64,000 nt of DNA from Arthrobacter sp. zg-Y238 (GCF_024385525.1 NZ_JANFLU010000011.1:248001-312000), one strand, 5' to 3'. Positions 30,328 through 39,250 are shown, counted from the first letter of the stretch. Notes: generated by a model from the sequence alone, not told the origin. Translations and numbers: made by a program.

Positions 30328-32628
30328 ATGAAATTCTGTCCCGAATGTGGGAAACAGCAAGAACCGGGAGGCCGGTTCTGTGCGGACTGCGGGTACGCCA
30401 TAGGTGCCGCACCCGCGGCTGCTTCCGCTCCAGTTGCGGAGCCTGCCGCCGAACCCGCAACACCAGCTGCCGGACCGGCGGAAGATCGGCAGTTCGCAGC
30501 AGTCGGCGCACCAAGCCAGCCCGGTCAGCCAGGTCAGCCGGGCCAGAGTGGTTACGGCCAGGCGCCTTACGGCCAGCCCGGCCAGCCCGGTCAGCCAGGT
30601 CAGCCGGGCCAGCCCGGCCAGGGTGGTTACGGGCAGGCGCCTTACGGCCAGCCCGGTCAGCCCGGCCAGGGCTACGGCCAGTCCGGCTACGGTCAGCCGA
30701 CCCAGCAGCGTCAAGAGCAGCAGTATCCGGGCCACCCCGGCTACAGCCAGGCCCAGGCGCAGGTTTCCGCCGGCACCAAGCGTCCGTCGCCCTTTGCCGG
30801 GGTTCCGATCAGCGACTACGTCCGTGACGGCCTGGCTTTCCTGGCCCTCTTTGCGTCGCTGTTCATGACCTGGTCCATCAGTACGAGTAGCTACGACGAC
30901 CCCAGCAAGGCCGGAACCCGGGTAGACGTACTCCTCATTAGCCTCCTAAGCATGATGTCCATTGGCGTCAGCTACCTGTGGCGCGCGGGCGTCTTCGGAC
31001 CCACCATCGGCTACCGGAAGATCCAGGACATTCGCCTCCTGGCCAATCTTCCGTACGTGATCCTGGTGCTCGTCTACTTCGTGCTGAGCCTCGTCTCCGG
31101 CTTCGGGGACGACGATTTCCGTTACCTGGGCAACGCCGTCGCCTTCGGACTCGCAGGTGCCATCCTCGCGGCACAGCCGCGAAAGGGTGAAATAGCTCCC
31201 GGCGAAGTTGATGCGGCACGCCACCGGCGGTGGCTGTTCGTCATGCTGGGCATCGTGGGCTTCATGGCCGTCACCACCATCCTGCAGATCATCCTGCTTG
31301 CCATGGAAGTGCAGGAGTACTACACGGGCGGGGACCGATGGATGTTGCTGGTTTCCCGAACTGTTGCGGCGCTCCTGTCGGTAGCGGTTCTGGGACTCAT
31401 CGCACTGAAGGTCTTCCGCGGCTCCGACGCCTGGCGTTTTGCCGGTGTGGCGCTCGGGGTGGGCGGCGCTTTCCTTGCGGTGCTGGGACTCATGGGCGTG
31501 GATTCGATTCCGCAGGGGTTCTTCCCGGGTGGAGCAGGATTCTCCATCTTGTTCTGGATGGCTTTCGGCGCTACGGTTTCCGCTCCGTCCGTCGCCCGCA
31601 CCACGGACCGGAACGCAGTTGCCCCCGCGGACCGGCTCGCTGCCCTCCGCCCCGTACTGCTCCTGACCCTGATCCTGGCCGCGGCTTTGGCTGTCTTCAT
31701 GCTGATCGGACTGGTGCAGACACTGATCGAAGACTACGACGGCGTGGCCTCCTGGTCGGTTGGCCTGGTTCTGGCGCTCCTGTTGGTCGCCGCCACCGCA
31801 CTGACCCCGAAGCTTGCCTCCCGCGACGAGCGGTCCGCTTTCGTGATGGGCAGCGTGTACGCGGGTGCCGTGTTTGTCCTGGCGCTGATCCTCATGATCC
31901 TTTTCGAAGTCCAGGACTTCGAGTGGTCGACGGGTGCCGAGCCGTTGCCGGTCGGGACGGTCATGTCCCTGATCATGGTGCTTACCTGGGTTATGCCGTT
32001 CGCGGTGCTGGCCGTGCTTTGGCTGGACAAGGCAGCGCGGGCACACTTCAAGTCGCTGCCGGCCTCCGGCAACTTGGGCACCGGTTTCGCCTTTGAAGGG
32101 GCTCCGGCCCAGGCACAGGTTCCCGCCATTCCGACGCCGGCGGATTTCGTTGGGGCTCAGCAACACCAGTTCCCGCACCAGGGCCAGCCCGCTCAGCAGC
32201 AGGCTCCGGTTCAGCCCCAGCAGCAGGTTCCCGTCCAGGAGCCCCAGCAGCAGGTTCCCGTCCAGGAACCCCAGCAGCAGGTTCCGGTTCAGCCCCAGCA
32301 GCAGGCTCCCGTCCAGGAACCCGCAGCCGGACCGGCTCCGGCCCAGGAACCCGTGCAGTCTGCGGCAGCTGAGCCGCAGGACCAGGACCAGGACGAGGAA
32401 GTGTCCGAGGACACCGTTCGGCGTACCCCGGTCGCTGACCCGGATGCCGCCCTGCTGGCTGAAGCCGCCGATCCGGCCACGCCCCTGGCCCGGCTCCAGG
32501 AACTGGCTACCCACCCGCGTGCCCGAGTAGTCGTGGCAGCCAACCCGTCCACCTACCCGGCACTGCTGACCTGGCTGAGCCAGCTCGGAGACCCGGCCGT
32601 GAACGAGGCGCTGGGCCGCCGTCGGTAA
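30328..32628 (+). CDS. Zinc-ribbon polytopic membrane protein with C-terminal variant-LRR domain
   Basis: 766 residues with AAGGAAGG upstream of the ATG. The zinc ribbon has the same spacing as the preceding gene (Cys 4, 7, 18, 21: CPEC...CADC). Next comes a Gly/Gln/Pro/Tyr-rich linker (GQPGQPGQ, GYGQAPYGQP), then a ~420-residue region with about 12 hydrophobic segments, starting near DGLAFLALFASLFMTW. A PQQQVPVQE repeat linker and an acidic stretch follow. The last 65 residues are a variant-LRR unit closely similar to the protein at 25815-26120. It shares the zinc-ribbon start with the preceding gene, 85 bp upstream, and may work with it. No transport motif is recognised. Confidence 0.75.
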   Translation: MKFCPECGKQQEPGGRFCADCGYAIGAAPAAASAPVAEPAAEPATPAAGPAEDRQFAAVGAPSQPGQPGQPGQSGYGQAPYGQPGQPGQPGQPGQPGQGGYGQAPYGQPGQPGQGYGQSGYGQPTQQRQEQQYPGHPGYSQAQAQVSAGTKRPSPFAGVPISDYVRDGLAFLALFASLFMTWSISTSSYDDPSKAGTRVDVLLISLLSMMSIGVSYLWRAGVFGPTIGYRKIQDIRLLANLPYVILVLVYFVLSLVSGFGDDDFRYLGNAVAFGLAGAILAAQPRKGEIAPGEVDAARHRRWLFVMLGIVGFMAVTTILQIILLAMEVQEYYTGGDRWMLLVSRTVAALLSVAVLGLIALKVFRGSDAWRFAGVALGVGGAFLAVLGLMGVDSIPQGFFPGGAGFSILFWMAFGATVSAPSVARTTDRNAVAPADRLAALRPVLLLTLILAAALAVFMLIGLVQTLIEDYDGVASWSVGLVLALLLVAATALTPKLASRDERSAFVMGSVYAGAVFVLALILMILFEVQDFEWSTGAEPLPVGTVMSLIMVLTWVMPFAVLAVLWLDKAARAHFKSLPASGNLGTGFAFEGAPAQAQVPAIPTPADFVGAQQHQFPHQGQPAQQQAPVQPQQQVPVQEPQQQVPVQEPQQQVPVQPQQQAPVQEPAAGPAPAQEPVQSAAAEPQDQDQDEEVSEDTVRRTPVADPDAALLAEAADPATPLARLQELATHPRARVVVAANPSTYPALLTWLSQLGDPAVNEALGRRR

Positions 32629-32663
32629 CCGGCGTTAAGTAATAGGTATGAAGCGGCGGTCGT

Positions 32664-32695
32664 CGTCGTTGGTGGGGGTATGACTGCCAACGACG
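32664..32695 (+). terminator. Hairpin after the variant-LRR membrane protein gene
   Basis: A 9-bp stem (CGTCGTTGG with CCAACGACG) and a 14-nt loop lie 36 bp past the stop, and it can be extended imperfectly by flanking GC pairs. There is no T-run. Probable terminator separating this gene from the SGNH lipoprotein gene. Confidence 0.45.
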
Positions 32696-32744
32696 CCGGC
32701 CGCCGGCGTTTAACTTCCACCAGCTCAATGATTCAGGGGCGCTC

Positions 32745-33839
32745 ATGAAAAACCGAACCTGCGCGGGCGTGAGGCGACGGGCGGCAGCCGGCATCGTGGG
32801 GGCCGCAATACTGCTCTCCGGGTGCTCGACCGCACCTGCCGCGGGTCCGCCGTCGGGCAGTACGACGACGGCGGCCAGTACCGATCCAACGCCCAGCGAT
32901 CCAACGCCCAGCGATCCAACGCCCAGCGATCCAACCCCCAGCCCCGCCCCGACGCCGGAACCGCCCCGCCCCTCGGGCTGGCTCGCGGAGGTAACCGGCG
33001 ACGCCGGACGCCTGGCCATCCTCGGCGACTCCTTCGCCGCAGGGGAGGGCGCCGGCGATTACCAGCCTGCAGTGTCCGGCGACGGGGATTCCTGCCACCG
33101 CAGTCTCCACCCGCCCGCTGCGGAACTGTTTGCCCCGCAGAACATCGCAAACCTCGCATGTTCCCGGGCAACCACCGGGCACCTGACCGCACAGCAACGA
33201 CTGGCAGTACCGGACCCCGGAGCCGGACCGGCAACCGACCCCGGCACGGTCCCGGCACAGCTGGACCAGCTGCAGGGCTTCGAACCGACCCTGGTGGTGC
33301 TCTCGGTGGGCGGCAACAACCTCGACTTCGCCGGAATCTTGCAGGCCTGCCTGCTGGAAACCACTCCCTGCAGCGATGACCCGCAACTGGTCGCCCATGC
33401 GGCGGAGCAACTGTCCGCCCTTGAGGCCGACCTGACGGACGCCTATTCCAATGTGGCGGCGGCGGTCTCTGCTCCCGTGCTGGTGCTTCCGTACCCCCAG
33501 CTTTTTGATGAGCCCGACGGCGGTTGCGGCCGGCTCAGCACGGAGGAGCAACGCTTCGGCCGGGACCTCATAGATGACTTGAATGCCGTCATCCGGTCGG
33601 CCGTGGACACATCGGCCGCGTCGAACCTCTACTACGTGGACGCCCTTGAACAGGCCCTGGCCGGACACGGCGCCTGCAGCCCGGAACCGTTCGTGCATGC
33701 GGCAGATCTCTCCGGGCTGTTGCAGGCCGCGGACTCGTTTACTGCCAACCAGGAGCTGCTGCACCCCACCGATGCGGGCTACCGTGCCATGACCGCGGAA
33801 CTGGTCCGCTGGGCCGCCGAGCATCCCGTGCCGCAGTGA
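32745..33839 (+). CDS. SGNH/GDSL-family hydrolase lipoprotein
   Basis: 364 residues. A signal peptide ends in LSGC (Cys 27), followed by a Thr/Ser/Pro/Asp linker with DPTPS repeats. The catalytic domain begins at AILGDSFAAGEG (nucleophile Ser 96), continues with LSVGGNNLDFAGIL (block III Asn), and ends with LLHPTDAGY (the catalytic Asp-x-x-His pair in reversed spacing LHPTDAGY, with His before Asp). It resembles secreted SGNH esterases/lipases with several Cys that could form disulfides (C-x-C pairs around SCHRS, ACLLETTPC). It probably hydrolyses esters of lipids or cell-wall polymers outside the cell. The substrate is unknown. Confidence 0.8.
   Translation: MKNRTCAGVRRRAAAGIVGAAILLSGCSTAPAAGPPSGSTTTAASTDPTPSDPTPSDPTPSDPTPSPAPTPEPPRPSGWLAEVTGDAGRLAILGDSFAAGEGAGDYQPAVSGDGDSCHRSLHPPAAELFAPQNIANLACSRATTGHLTAQQRLAVPDPGAGPATDPGTVPAQLDQLQGFEPTLVVLSVGGNNLDFAGILQACLLETTPCSDDPQLVAHAAEQLSALEADLTDAYSNVAAAVSAPVLVLPYPQLFDEPDGGCGRLSTEEQRFGRDLIDDLNAVIRSAVDTSAASNLYYVDALEQALAGHGACSPEPFVHAADLSGLLQAADSFTANQELLHPTDAGYRAMTAELVRWAAEHPVPQ
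32883..32942 (+). repeat. Four 15-bp tandem repeats encoding DPTPS
   Basis: Unit GATCCAACGCCCAGC occurs at 32883, 32898, 32913 and, with one change, 32928, in frame in the linker of the SGNH lipoprotein. It sets the length of the stalk between lipid anchor and enzyme and may vary by slippage. Confidence 0.95.
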
Positions 33840-33924
33840 GCCGCATCACGGCAAAGCCCGGTGCCTGCGTAATACTGGGACTGCCGGCAAGGACGCCGGC
33901 CCCCAACGAGAGGACGGGCGCACC

Positions 33925-34734
33925 GTGACGGAACTCCCGCAGCACCAGACCGAGGCATTCGCAGGATTCTCCACGCTCCGGGTGGCCGAGGGAGCGGACC
34001 GGATCCACGTCCAGCTGCACCGGCCCGAGGTCCGCAACGCCATTGACGCGGCCATGGTGGCGGAACTGCATGCGGTCTGCGCCGAACTGGAGCGGCGGCC
34101 GCGGGTGCTGATCCTCTCCGGCACCGAGGTTGGTGGAAAGGGGATCTTTGCCTCCGGAGCGGACATTACCGAGCTGCGCGAACGGCGCCGCGACGACGCC
34201 CTGGCGGGCATCAACTCCGGTCTCTTCACCCGAATTGCCGCCCTGCCGCTGCCCGTGATTGCAGCCTTGGACGGATTTGCCCTGGGCGGCGGGGCGGAAC
34301 TGGCCTACGCCGCGGACTTCCGGCTGGGCACCCCGCGGCTGAAGATCGGCCAGCCTGAAGCGGGGCTGGGAATCATGGCGGCTGCCGGAGCCACCTGGCG
34401 GCTGAAGGAGCTGGTGGGGGAGCCGCTGGCCAAGGACATGCTGCTGGCCGGGCGGATCCTGTCCGGGGAGGAAGCACTGGCCGTCCGGCTGATCACCGAA
34501 ATCCATCACCCGGCCGGCCTGCTGCCCGCCGCCCATGCGCTTGCGGACCGCATCGCCGCGTCCGATCCGCTGGCCCTGCGCCTGACCAAAGCCGCCTTCG
34601 CGGCACCGCGTGAAGCCCATCCGCTGATCGACAACCTTGCCCAGGGGATCCTCTTCGAATCCGAGGCGAAGTTGGACCGTATGCAGGCCTTCCTCGACCG
34701 CAAGGAGAGCCCCCGTGGCACCCGGGAGCGCTAA
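33925..34734 (+). CDS. Enoyl-CoA hydratase/isomerase family protein
   Basis: 269 residues from a GTG with AGAGGA upstream. It shows the crotonase fold: IHVQLHRPEVRNAIDAAMVAEL, then the oxyanion-hole segment KGIFASGADITEL and LDGFALGGGAELAYAADFRLG, with the acidic residues of GQPEAGLGIMAAAG. It would hydrate trans-2-enoyl-CoA in beta-oxidation or related acyl-CoA breakdown. It overlaps the following 3-hydroxyacyl-CoA dehydrogenase gene, whose start lies 20 bp inside its 3' end, so the two catalyse consecutive steps. Confidence 0.88.
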   Translation: MTELPQHQTEAFAGFSTLRVAEGADRIHVQLHRPEVRNAIDAAMVAELHAVCAELERRPRVLILSGTEVGGKGIFASGADITELRERRRDDALAGINSGLFTRIAALPLPVIAALDGFALGGGAELAYAADFRLGTPRLKIGQPEAGLGIMAAAGATWRLKELVGEPLAKDMLLAGRILSGEEALAVRLITEIHHPAGLLPAAHALADRIAASDPLALRLTKAAFAAPREAHPLIDNLAQGILFESEAKLDRMQAFLDRKESPRGTRER

Positions 34735-35587
34735 TGCCGGTACCGTTCCGGCACGGGTAGGGGTGCTGGGCGGCGGACGCATGGGAGCAGGCATTGCCCA
34801 CGCCTTCCTCCTGGCCGGAGCAGAGGTGCTGGTGGTCGAACGGGACGAGGAAGCCGCCGACGCCGCCCGCACCCGGGTCACCGGGTCACTGGCCAAAAGC
34901 GTGGAACGGGGGGATACGGACGAAAGCACCCAAGAGCTCGGCGAGCGTGCCGTCTTCGCCGTGGATTACGAGGAGTTCGCGGGCTGCGGCCTGGTAGTGG
35001 AAGCGGTACCGGAGGACTTCGCGCTGAAATCCACCGCCCTGTGTGCTGTGGAGGAACAGCTCGACGACGGCGCCTGGCTGGCGACCAACACCTCGTCGCT
35101 GTCCGTGGACCGGCTGGCTGCGGGCCTGAAGCGGCCGGAGAACTTCTGCGGCCTGCACTTCTTCAATCCCGTGCCGGCTTCCCGCTTGGTGGAACTGGTC
35201 CTCGGTGCCCGGACGTCGGAGCAGCTGGCCACGAGCGCACAGGGATGGATCGAAGCCCTGGGCAAGGCCGCCGTCGTCGTCCGCGATGCGCCCGGCTTCG
35301 CGTCCTCCCGGCTCGGCGTCGCCATTGCCCTGGAAGCCATGCGGATGGTGGAGGAGGGTGTGGCGTCCGCCGAGGATATCGACGCCGCCATGACGCTGGG
35401 CTACCGCCACCCCACCGGCCCGCTGCGCACCACTGATCTGGTGGGACTGGACGTCCGGCTGGGGATTGCCGAGTACCTGCATTCGACGCTGGGAGACCGC
35501 TTCGCGCCGCCGCAGATCCTCCGGGACAAGGTGGCCCGCGGCGAACTCGGACGGAAGACCGGGCAGGGCTTTTTCAGCTACGAATAG
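34715..35587 (+). CDS. 3-hydroxyacyl-CoA dehydrogenase (3-hydroxybutyryl-CoA dehydrogenase type)
   Basis: 290 residues from the GTG at 34715, which has AAGGAGA 8 bp upstream; an earlier start at 34637 lies within the hydratase gene and is rejected. The Rossmann motif VGVLGGGRMGAGIAHAF starts near residue 16. The catalytic region follows with TNTSSLSVDRLAAGLKRPENFCGLHFFNPVP (His and Asn), and the helical C-terminal domain has DLVGLDVRLGIAEYLHSTLG. It oxidises 3-hydroxyacyl-CoA with NAD+. It is translationally coupled to the hydratase, and its 3' end overlaps the convergent nucleoside hydrolase by 14 bp. Confidence 0.88.
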   Translation: MAPGSANAGTVPARVGVLGGGRMGAGIAHAFLLAGAEVLVVERDEEAADAARTRVTGSLAKSVERGDTDESTQELGERAVFAVDYEEFAGCGLVVEAVPEDFALKSTALCAVEEQLDDGAWLATNTSSLSVDRLAAGLKRPENFCGLHFFNPVPASRLVELVLGARTSEQLATSAQGWIEALGKAAVVVRDAPGFASSRLGVAIALEAMRMVEEGVASAEDIDAAMTLGYRHPTGPLRTTDLVGLDVRLGIAEYLHSTLGDRFAPPQILRDKVARGELGRKTGQGFFSYE

Positions 35588-36632
35588 CCTCGTCCGGAGC
35601 CACCGTGTTCAGGAACGTCCGGACCATGGCGGGGTGGTCCAGCGCCATGGCCACCGAAATCACCGGTGCGGGGGCGAGCAGGCCGTGCACCGCGTCCTCG
35701 CCGGCGATTCTCCGCCGGTCCACCAGGGTCTGCCCGCGGCTGTGCCCGGCAAGCTCCACCCGCACCGGGTAATCCTCCAGCACCACGGTTTCCGGTGCGG
35801 CGATCAGGCAGGCGGCACCGGCGTCGCCGATGGTCATGGGCTCGAGGGTGCCGTCATTGGCGCTCACCGTGGGAAGGGGCTCCGCGCCCAGGACGCCCCC
35901 GGCCGCCCGAGTCCGGGCGCCCAAGGCCAGCAGTGAACCCACGAGCTGTGCACCGGGATCCGTGGAGGCTTCCAGTTTCAAGTACTGCGGCGCATCGAGG
36001 GTGGCGAGCATAAAGACGTCCAGCCCGTACATGGTCACGGGCACTCCGCTTTCCAGCACCACGGCCAGCGCCTCGGGGTCATGCCAGGCATTGAACTCGG
36101 CATGCGAGGTGGCATTGCCCATCCCGGCGGATCCGCCCATAAACACAATCCGTTCCAGCTTCCGGGCCGTGAGCGGGTAGGCACGCAGGAACACCGCCAG
36201 ATTGGTCAGCGGGCCGATGCCCAGCAGGGTCACCGGTTCCGGAGAATCTTCAATGGTGCGGTGCAGGAGTTCGACGGCGGCCAGCGGGGAGGCCAGTGCA
36301 CTGGCGGCCGGCAGCTGCAGCCCGCCGATCCCGTTGGCGCCGTGGAAGGCGTGGGCATTGCGGGACTCGTTGATCAGCGGCCGCTCCGCCCCGCGGGCCA
36401 CCGGAACATCCGGCCGTCCGGCAAGGTCCAGCACGTCCAGGGTATTGCGCAGTACCTGGTCGACGTCGGTGTTCCCGGCCACGCAGGTCACTGCCCGCAG
36501 GTCGATGCGTGGGCTGCGGGCCAGGAAGGTCAGGGCCAGGGCATCGTCCACGCCGGTGTCGACGTCGGCAATGACCGGGATGCGGCGCGGCTGTTCGGAG
36601 GAGGAAGAAGAATGCACGGCGCCGTCTTTCAC
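35574..36632 (-). CDS. Inosine-uridine-preferring nucleoside hydrolase family
   Basis: 352 residues from a GTG at 36632; a second GTG 15 bp later is possible because no clear ribosome binding site decides. The family motif DVDTGVDDALAL at residues 23-34 supplies the Asp cluster that binds Ca2+ and ribose. VFMGGSAGMGNATSHAEFNAWHDPEA and the C-terminal acidic/His region are also typical. The enzyme splits the N-glycosidic bond of ribonucleosides for salvage. It is divergent from a DadA-like oxidase across a 73-bp gap containing an inverted repeat. Confidence 0.85.
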   Translation of the reverse strand: MKDGAVHSSSSSEQPRRIPVIADVDTGVDDALALTFLARSPRIDLRAVTCVAGNTDVDQVLRNTLDVLDLAGRPDVPVARGAERPLINESRNAHAFHGANGIGGLQLPAASALASPLAAVELLHRTIEDSPEPVTLLGIGPLTNLAVFLRAYPLTARKLERIVFMGGSAGMGNATSHAEFNAWHDPEALAVVLESGVPVTMYGLDVFMLATLDAPQYLKLEASTDPGAQLVGSLLALGARTRAAGGVLGAEPLPTVSANDGTLEPMTIGDAGAACLIAAPETVVLEDYPVRVELAGHSRGQTLVDRRRIAGEDAVHGLLAPAPVISVAMALDHPAMVRTFLNTVAPDEAIRS

Positions 36633-36647
36633 TTAAACTGCTGGAAA

Positions 36648-36663
36648 TTACCTGACAAGGTAA
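36648..36663. promoter_or_regulatory. Inverted repeat in divergent promoter region
   Basis: TTACCT-GACA-AGGTAA is a 16-bp inverted repeat in the 73-bp gap between the nucleoside hydrolase and oxidase genes. The size and spacing suit a GntR-type dimer, but no such regulator is encoded nearby. It may coregulate both genes. Confidence 0.45.
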
Positions 36664-36705
36664 CCAGAGAATTGAACCCTGCGGTACTTCATGAAGGGGA
36701 AAAGC

Positions 36706-37851
36706 ATGCCGAACACGCTTCCGCCGGATACCGTCGCCGTCCTGGGCGGCGGGGTGCTGGGACTTTCCACTGCGGTGCAACTGCTGCGCGGCGGTGCGGA
36801 CGTGCTGCTGGTGACGGAGGCGGAAGTGGGCAGCGGAGCCTCCGGGCGCTCGCTGTCCTGGCTGAACGCCGGCGGCGGATACGGCGAGGATTACTACCGG
36901 CTGCGGATGGCCGGCATCGACCGGTACCGGACCCTGCTGGCCCAGAACCCCGGCATTGACTGGCTTGCCTTCGACGGCGGCCTGTACTGGGACGATGATC
37001 CGTTTGTTGTCATCGAACGGCACAACCAACAGACCCGACAGGGCTACGAGGCCCGGATGGTGGAACGCGAAGACGTTCCGGCCATGGTGCAGGGCGTCGA
37101 CCCGGGGGTCCTGCCGCACCGGGTGCTGGTCAACCCGGGCGAGGGCTGGGTGTCGCTGCCGCACCTGGTCCGGTACTTGGCCGAGGAGTTCACAATGCGC
37201 GGCGGCACCCTGATCGAACACGCCGGCAGATGTACTCTTACCCGCGGGTCCGGGTCCGACGGCGTCGTCAGGGTGCGCGGGATCCGCACCGCCGGCGGGG
37301 AAGAATACGCGGCCGACGCCGTCGTCGTCGCCTGCGGAGCCGGCACCCCCGCGGTACTCGCCGAGGCCGGTGTCCATCTGCCCGACGCCTCTGACCCGGC
37401 CATGCTGGTGATCAGTGAACCGGTGGACCACGGACTGCGGGCCGTGCTGAACACGCCGCGGATTTCGCTGCGCCCGCACCCCGGCGGACGGCTCGCGATG
37501 GATTCCACCTGGTACCTGGACCGGGTGCAGCGCCTTGGGGACGGCAGCTGGAGCGTGGATCCCGAGGTGCCGGCCGAGCTGGCGGCGGAGGCGAGCCGGG
37601 TGCTGGCCGGGCATCCGGAGGTGGTGCCGCAGAGCAGGGAGCCGGGGTTGAAGCCGGTGCCGGGGGACGGCGAACCGGTGCTCGGTGAGCTTGTCGCGCT
37701 GCCCGGCTGCTGGACCGCCTTCACGCACTCGGGGGCCACACTGGGCCTCATCGCCGGGGAGCTGGTATCCGATGAAATCCTCACCGGCCGCCGGCATCCG
37801 CTGCTGGAACCGTTCCGGCCCGAGCGTTTCAGTTTCGGCTGGGATTCCTAA
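36706..37851 (+). CDS. FAD-dependent amino-acid oxidase/dehydrogenase (DadA-like)
   Basis: 381 residues from the ATG at 36706; an ATG at 36691 lies on the GAAGGGG that serves as ribosome binding site for the chosen start. The FAD-binding Rossmann motif VAVLGGGVLGLSTAVQLLRGG is at residues ~10-30, then GASGRSLSWLNAGG, and the C-terminal KPVPGDGEPVLGEL...THSGATLGLIAGEL that closes the DAO fold. Family members oxidise D-amino acids, glycine derivatives or related amines. It is divergent from nucleoside hydrolase and convergent with the ROK regulator; the substrate is unknown. Confidence 0.8.
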   Translation: MPNTLPPDTVAVLGGGVLGLSTAVQLLRGGADVLLVTEAEVGSGASGRSLSWLNAGGGYGEDYYRLRMAGIDRYRTLLAQNPGIDWLAFDGGLYWDDDPFVVIERHNQQTRQGYEARMVEREDVPAMVQGVDPGVLPHRVLVNPGEGWVSLPHLVRYLAEEFTMRGGTLIEHAGRCTLTRGSGSDGVVRVRGIRTAGGEEYAADAVVVACGAGTPAVLAEAGVHLPDASDPAMLVISEPVDHGLRAVLNTPRISLRPHPGGRLAMDSTWYLDRVQRLGDGSWSVDPEVPAELAAEASRVLAGHPEVVPQSREPGLKPVPGDGEPVLGELVALPGCWTAFTHSGATLGLIAGELVSDEILTGRRHPLLEPFRPERFSFGWDS

Positions 37852-37863
37852 GCCGGGTGATTC

Positions 37864-39051
37864 CTACGCCGGTCGCGGCGCAGCCAGCACCGGGGCGAAG
37901 GCAAGTTCCGCGGCACCGACCAGCAGCAGTTCCGAGCGCAGCGCCGCCCGGCGCAGCTGGACGCGCTCGCCGAGGCCCGCCACCGCCTCCGCGGCAACGG
38001 CGTCGGTCAGCCGCTCGGGATTGGAAGCGAACAGGGTGCCGAGGAATCCGCCCAGGACAATCGTGTCCGGATTGAAGATGTTCACGAAGTTCGTCAGCGC
38101 CACTGCCAGCTGGTCCAGCTGTCGGTCCGCTTCGGCGCGCACCGCGGCGGTCTGCTGGTCGGCCATCGCCGCGTCCAGTGTGTCCTGGTCCGCGCGGTCC
38201 AGTCCCAGGACCTCCAGCAGGCCGGCCAGGTTCACTTCCGTTTCCAGGCAGCCGCGCCGGCCGCAGTGGCATTGTTCGCCGTCGCTGCGGACCAGCGTGT
38301 GCCCGAGCTCGCCCGCGTAGCCGTCCGCCCCGCGCAGCGGCGTGCCGGCAACGATGATCCCGCCGCCGATCCCGCTCGCACTGCCGTTGAGGTACACGGC
38401 ATTGCCGGTATCGACGGCGGCACCGAAGAGACTCTCTGCCACCGAGCCCAGCGTGGCGTCGTTGCCGGCGAACACCGGCAGGGCCAGTGCCTCGGCCAGG
38501 GGAGCGGCCAGCGGCTCGTTCCGCCAACCCAGGTGTGGTGCCAGCAGCACCTGGCCGTCGGAGGTGCGGGTGAGGCCGGGAACGGCCACACCCACGCCGG
38601 CAATCCGGTCCATCCCGGCCAGATCCGGAGCCATCCCGGCCAGCACGGCGCGGGTGATGCTTACCGTCTCGGCCACGCTCGGCCGGGAAACGGTGTCATG
38701 GCGGACCCGGCGGTGCACCCGCCCGCCCAGCCCCACCAGGCCTACGGTCACGGCGTCGACGTCGGGATGCACCACTACGGCGGCCACCCGCTCGTTGGGG
38801 TGGACCAGCGGGCTGGGCCGGCCGACCCGTCCGGCGGGGGGATCCGTCTCATATGCCAGCCCCATGCCGGCCAGTTCGCCGACCAGGGCACCGATGGTGG
38901 AGCGGTTGAACCCGGTAAGCCGGGTCAGGTCCGCGCGGGAGAGCTGCCCGTTCCGGTGCAGCAGGGTCAGGATGCGGGAGAGGTTGGCGGACCGCAGGTT
39001 ATCGGTGCCGCGGCCCGCCGGGGCAGGCGCGCTGATAATGCCGCTTTCCAC
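37864..39051 (-). CDS. xylR: ROK-family transcriptional repressor, probable XylR
   Basis: 395 residues from the GTG at 39051, preceded by GAGGGA at 9-bp spacing; an ATG at 39081 is the alternative. The N-terminal winged HTH is LSRILTLLHRNGQLSRADLTRLTGFNRSTIGALVGEL. The sugar-kinase-like ROK domain has GVAVPGLT, FAGNDATLG, SGIGGGIIV, and the zinc motif GHTLVRSDGEQCHCGRRGCLE. It is divergent from xylA, so it most likely represses xylA-xylB and is released by xylose. The operator proposed at 39217-39228 lies between them. Confidence 0.85.
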   Translation of the reverse strand: MESGIISAPAPAGRGTDNLRSANLSRILTLLHRNGQLSRADLTRLTGFNRSTIGALVGELAGMGLAYETDPPAGRVGRPSPLVHPNERVAAVVVHPDVDAVTVGLVGLGGRVHRRVRHDTVSRPSVAETVSITRAVLAGMAPDLAGMDRIAGVGVAVPGLTRTSDGQVLLAPHLGWRNEPLAAPLAEALALPVFAGNDATLGSVAESLFGAAVDTGNAVYLNGSASGIGGGIIVAGTPLRGADGYAGELGHTLVRSDGEQCHCGRRGCLETEVNLAGLLEVLGLDRADQDTLDAAMADQQTAAVRAEADRQLDQLAVALTNFVNIFNPDTIVLGGFLGTLFASNPERLTDAVAAEAVAGLGERVQLRRAALRSELLLVGAAELAFAPVLAAPRPA

Positions 39052-39187
39052 GTCTTTGTTCCCTCTCCCGTTGATGGTCATCCTCCAGCCTACCTGTCGC
39101 CGTCGTGATTTGGTTGGGGGCGGCAACAAAATGTCCTCCGGCAGGCTCTGAAGACCCGCGGAGGGGAGTTTTATTGTCCGAAAACCA

Positions 39188-39228
39188 TTGACAGGGGAGT
39201 ATTGCCCCAATATGTTGTTGCTTCCAAC
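39188..39228 (+). promoter_or_regulatory. xylA promoter and ROK operator
   Basis: TTGACA (39188-39193) and TATGTT (39211-39216) are separated by 17 bp, a near-consensus sigma-70-type promoter 35 bp before the xylA start. GTTG-N4-CAAC (39217-39228) overlaps the expected transcription start and fits the inverted repeat bound by ROK-type XylR proteins. A GGGG-N7-CCCC repeat lies in the spacer. Confidence 0.65.
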
Positions 39229-39250
39229 TAATACTTATTCTGGAGCTAAC

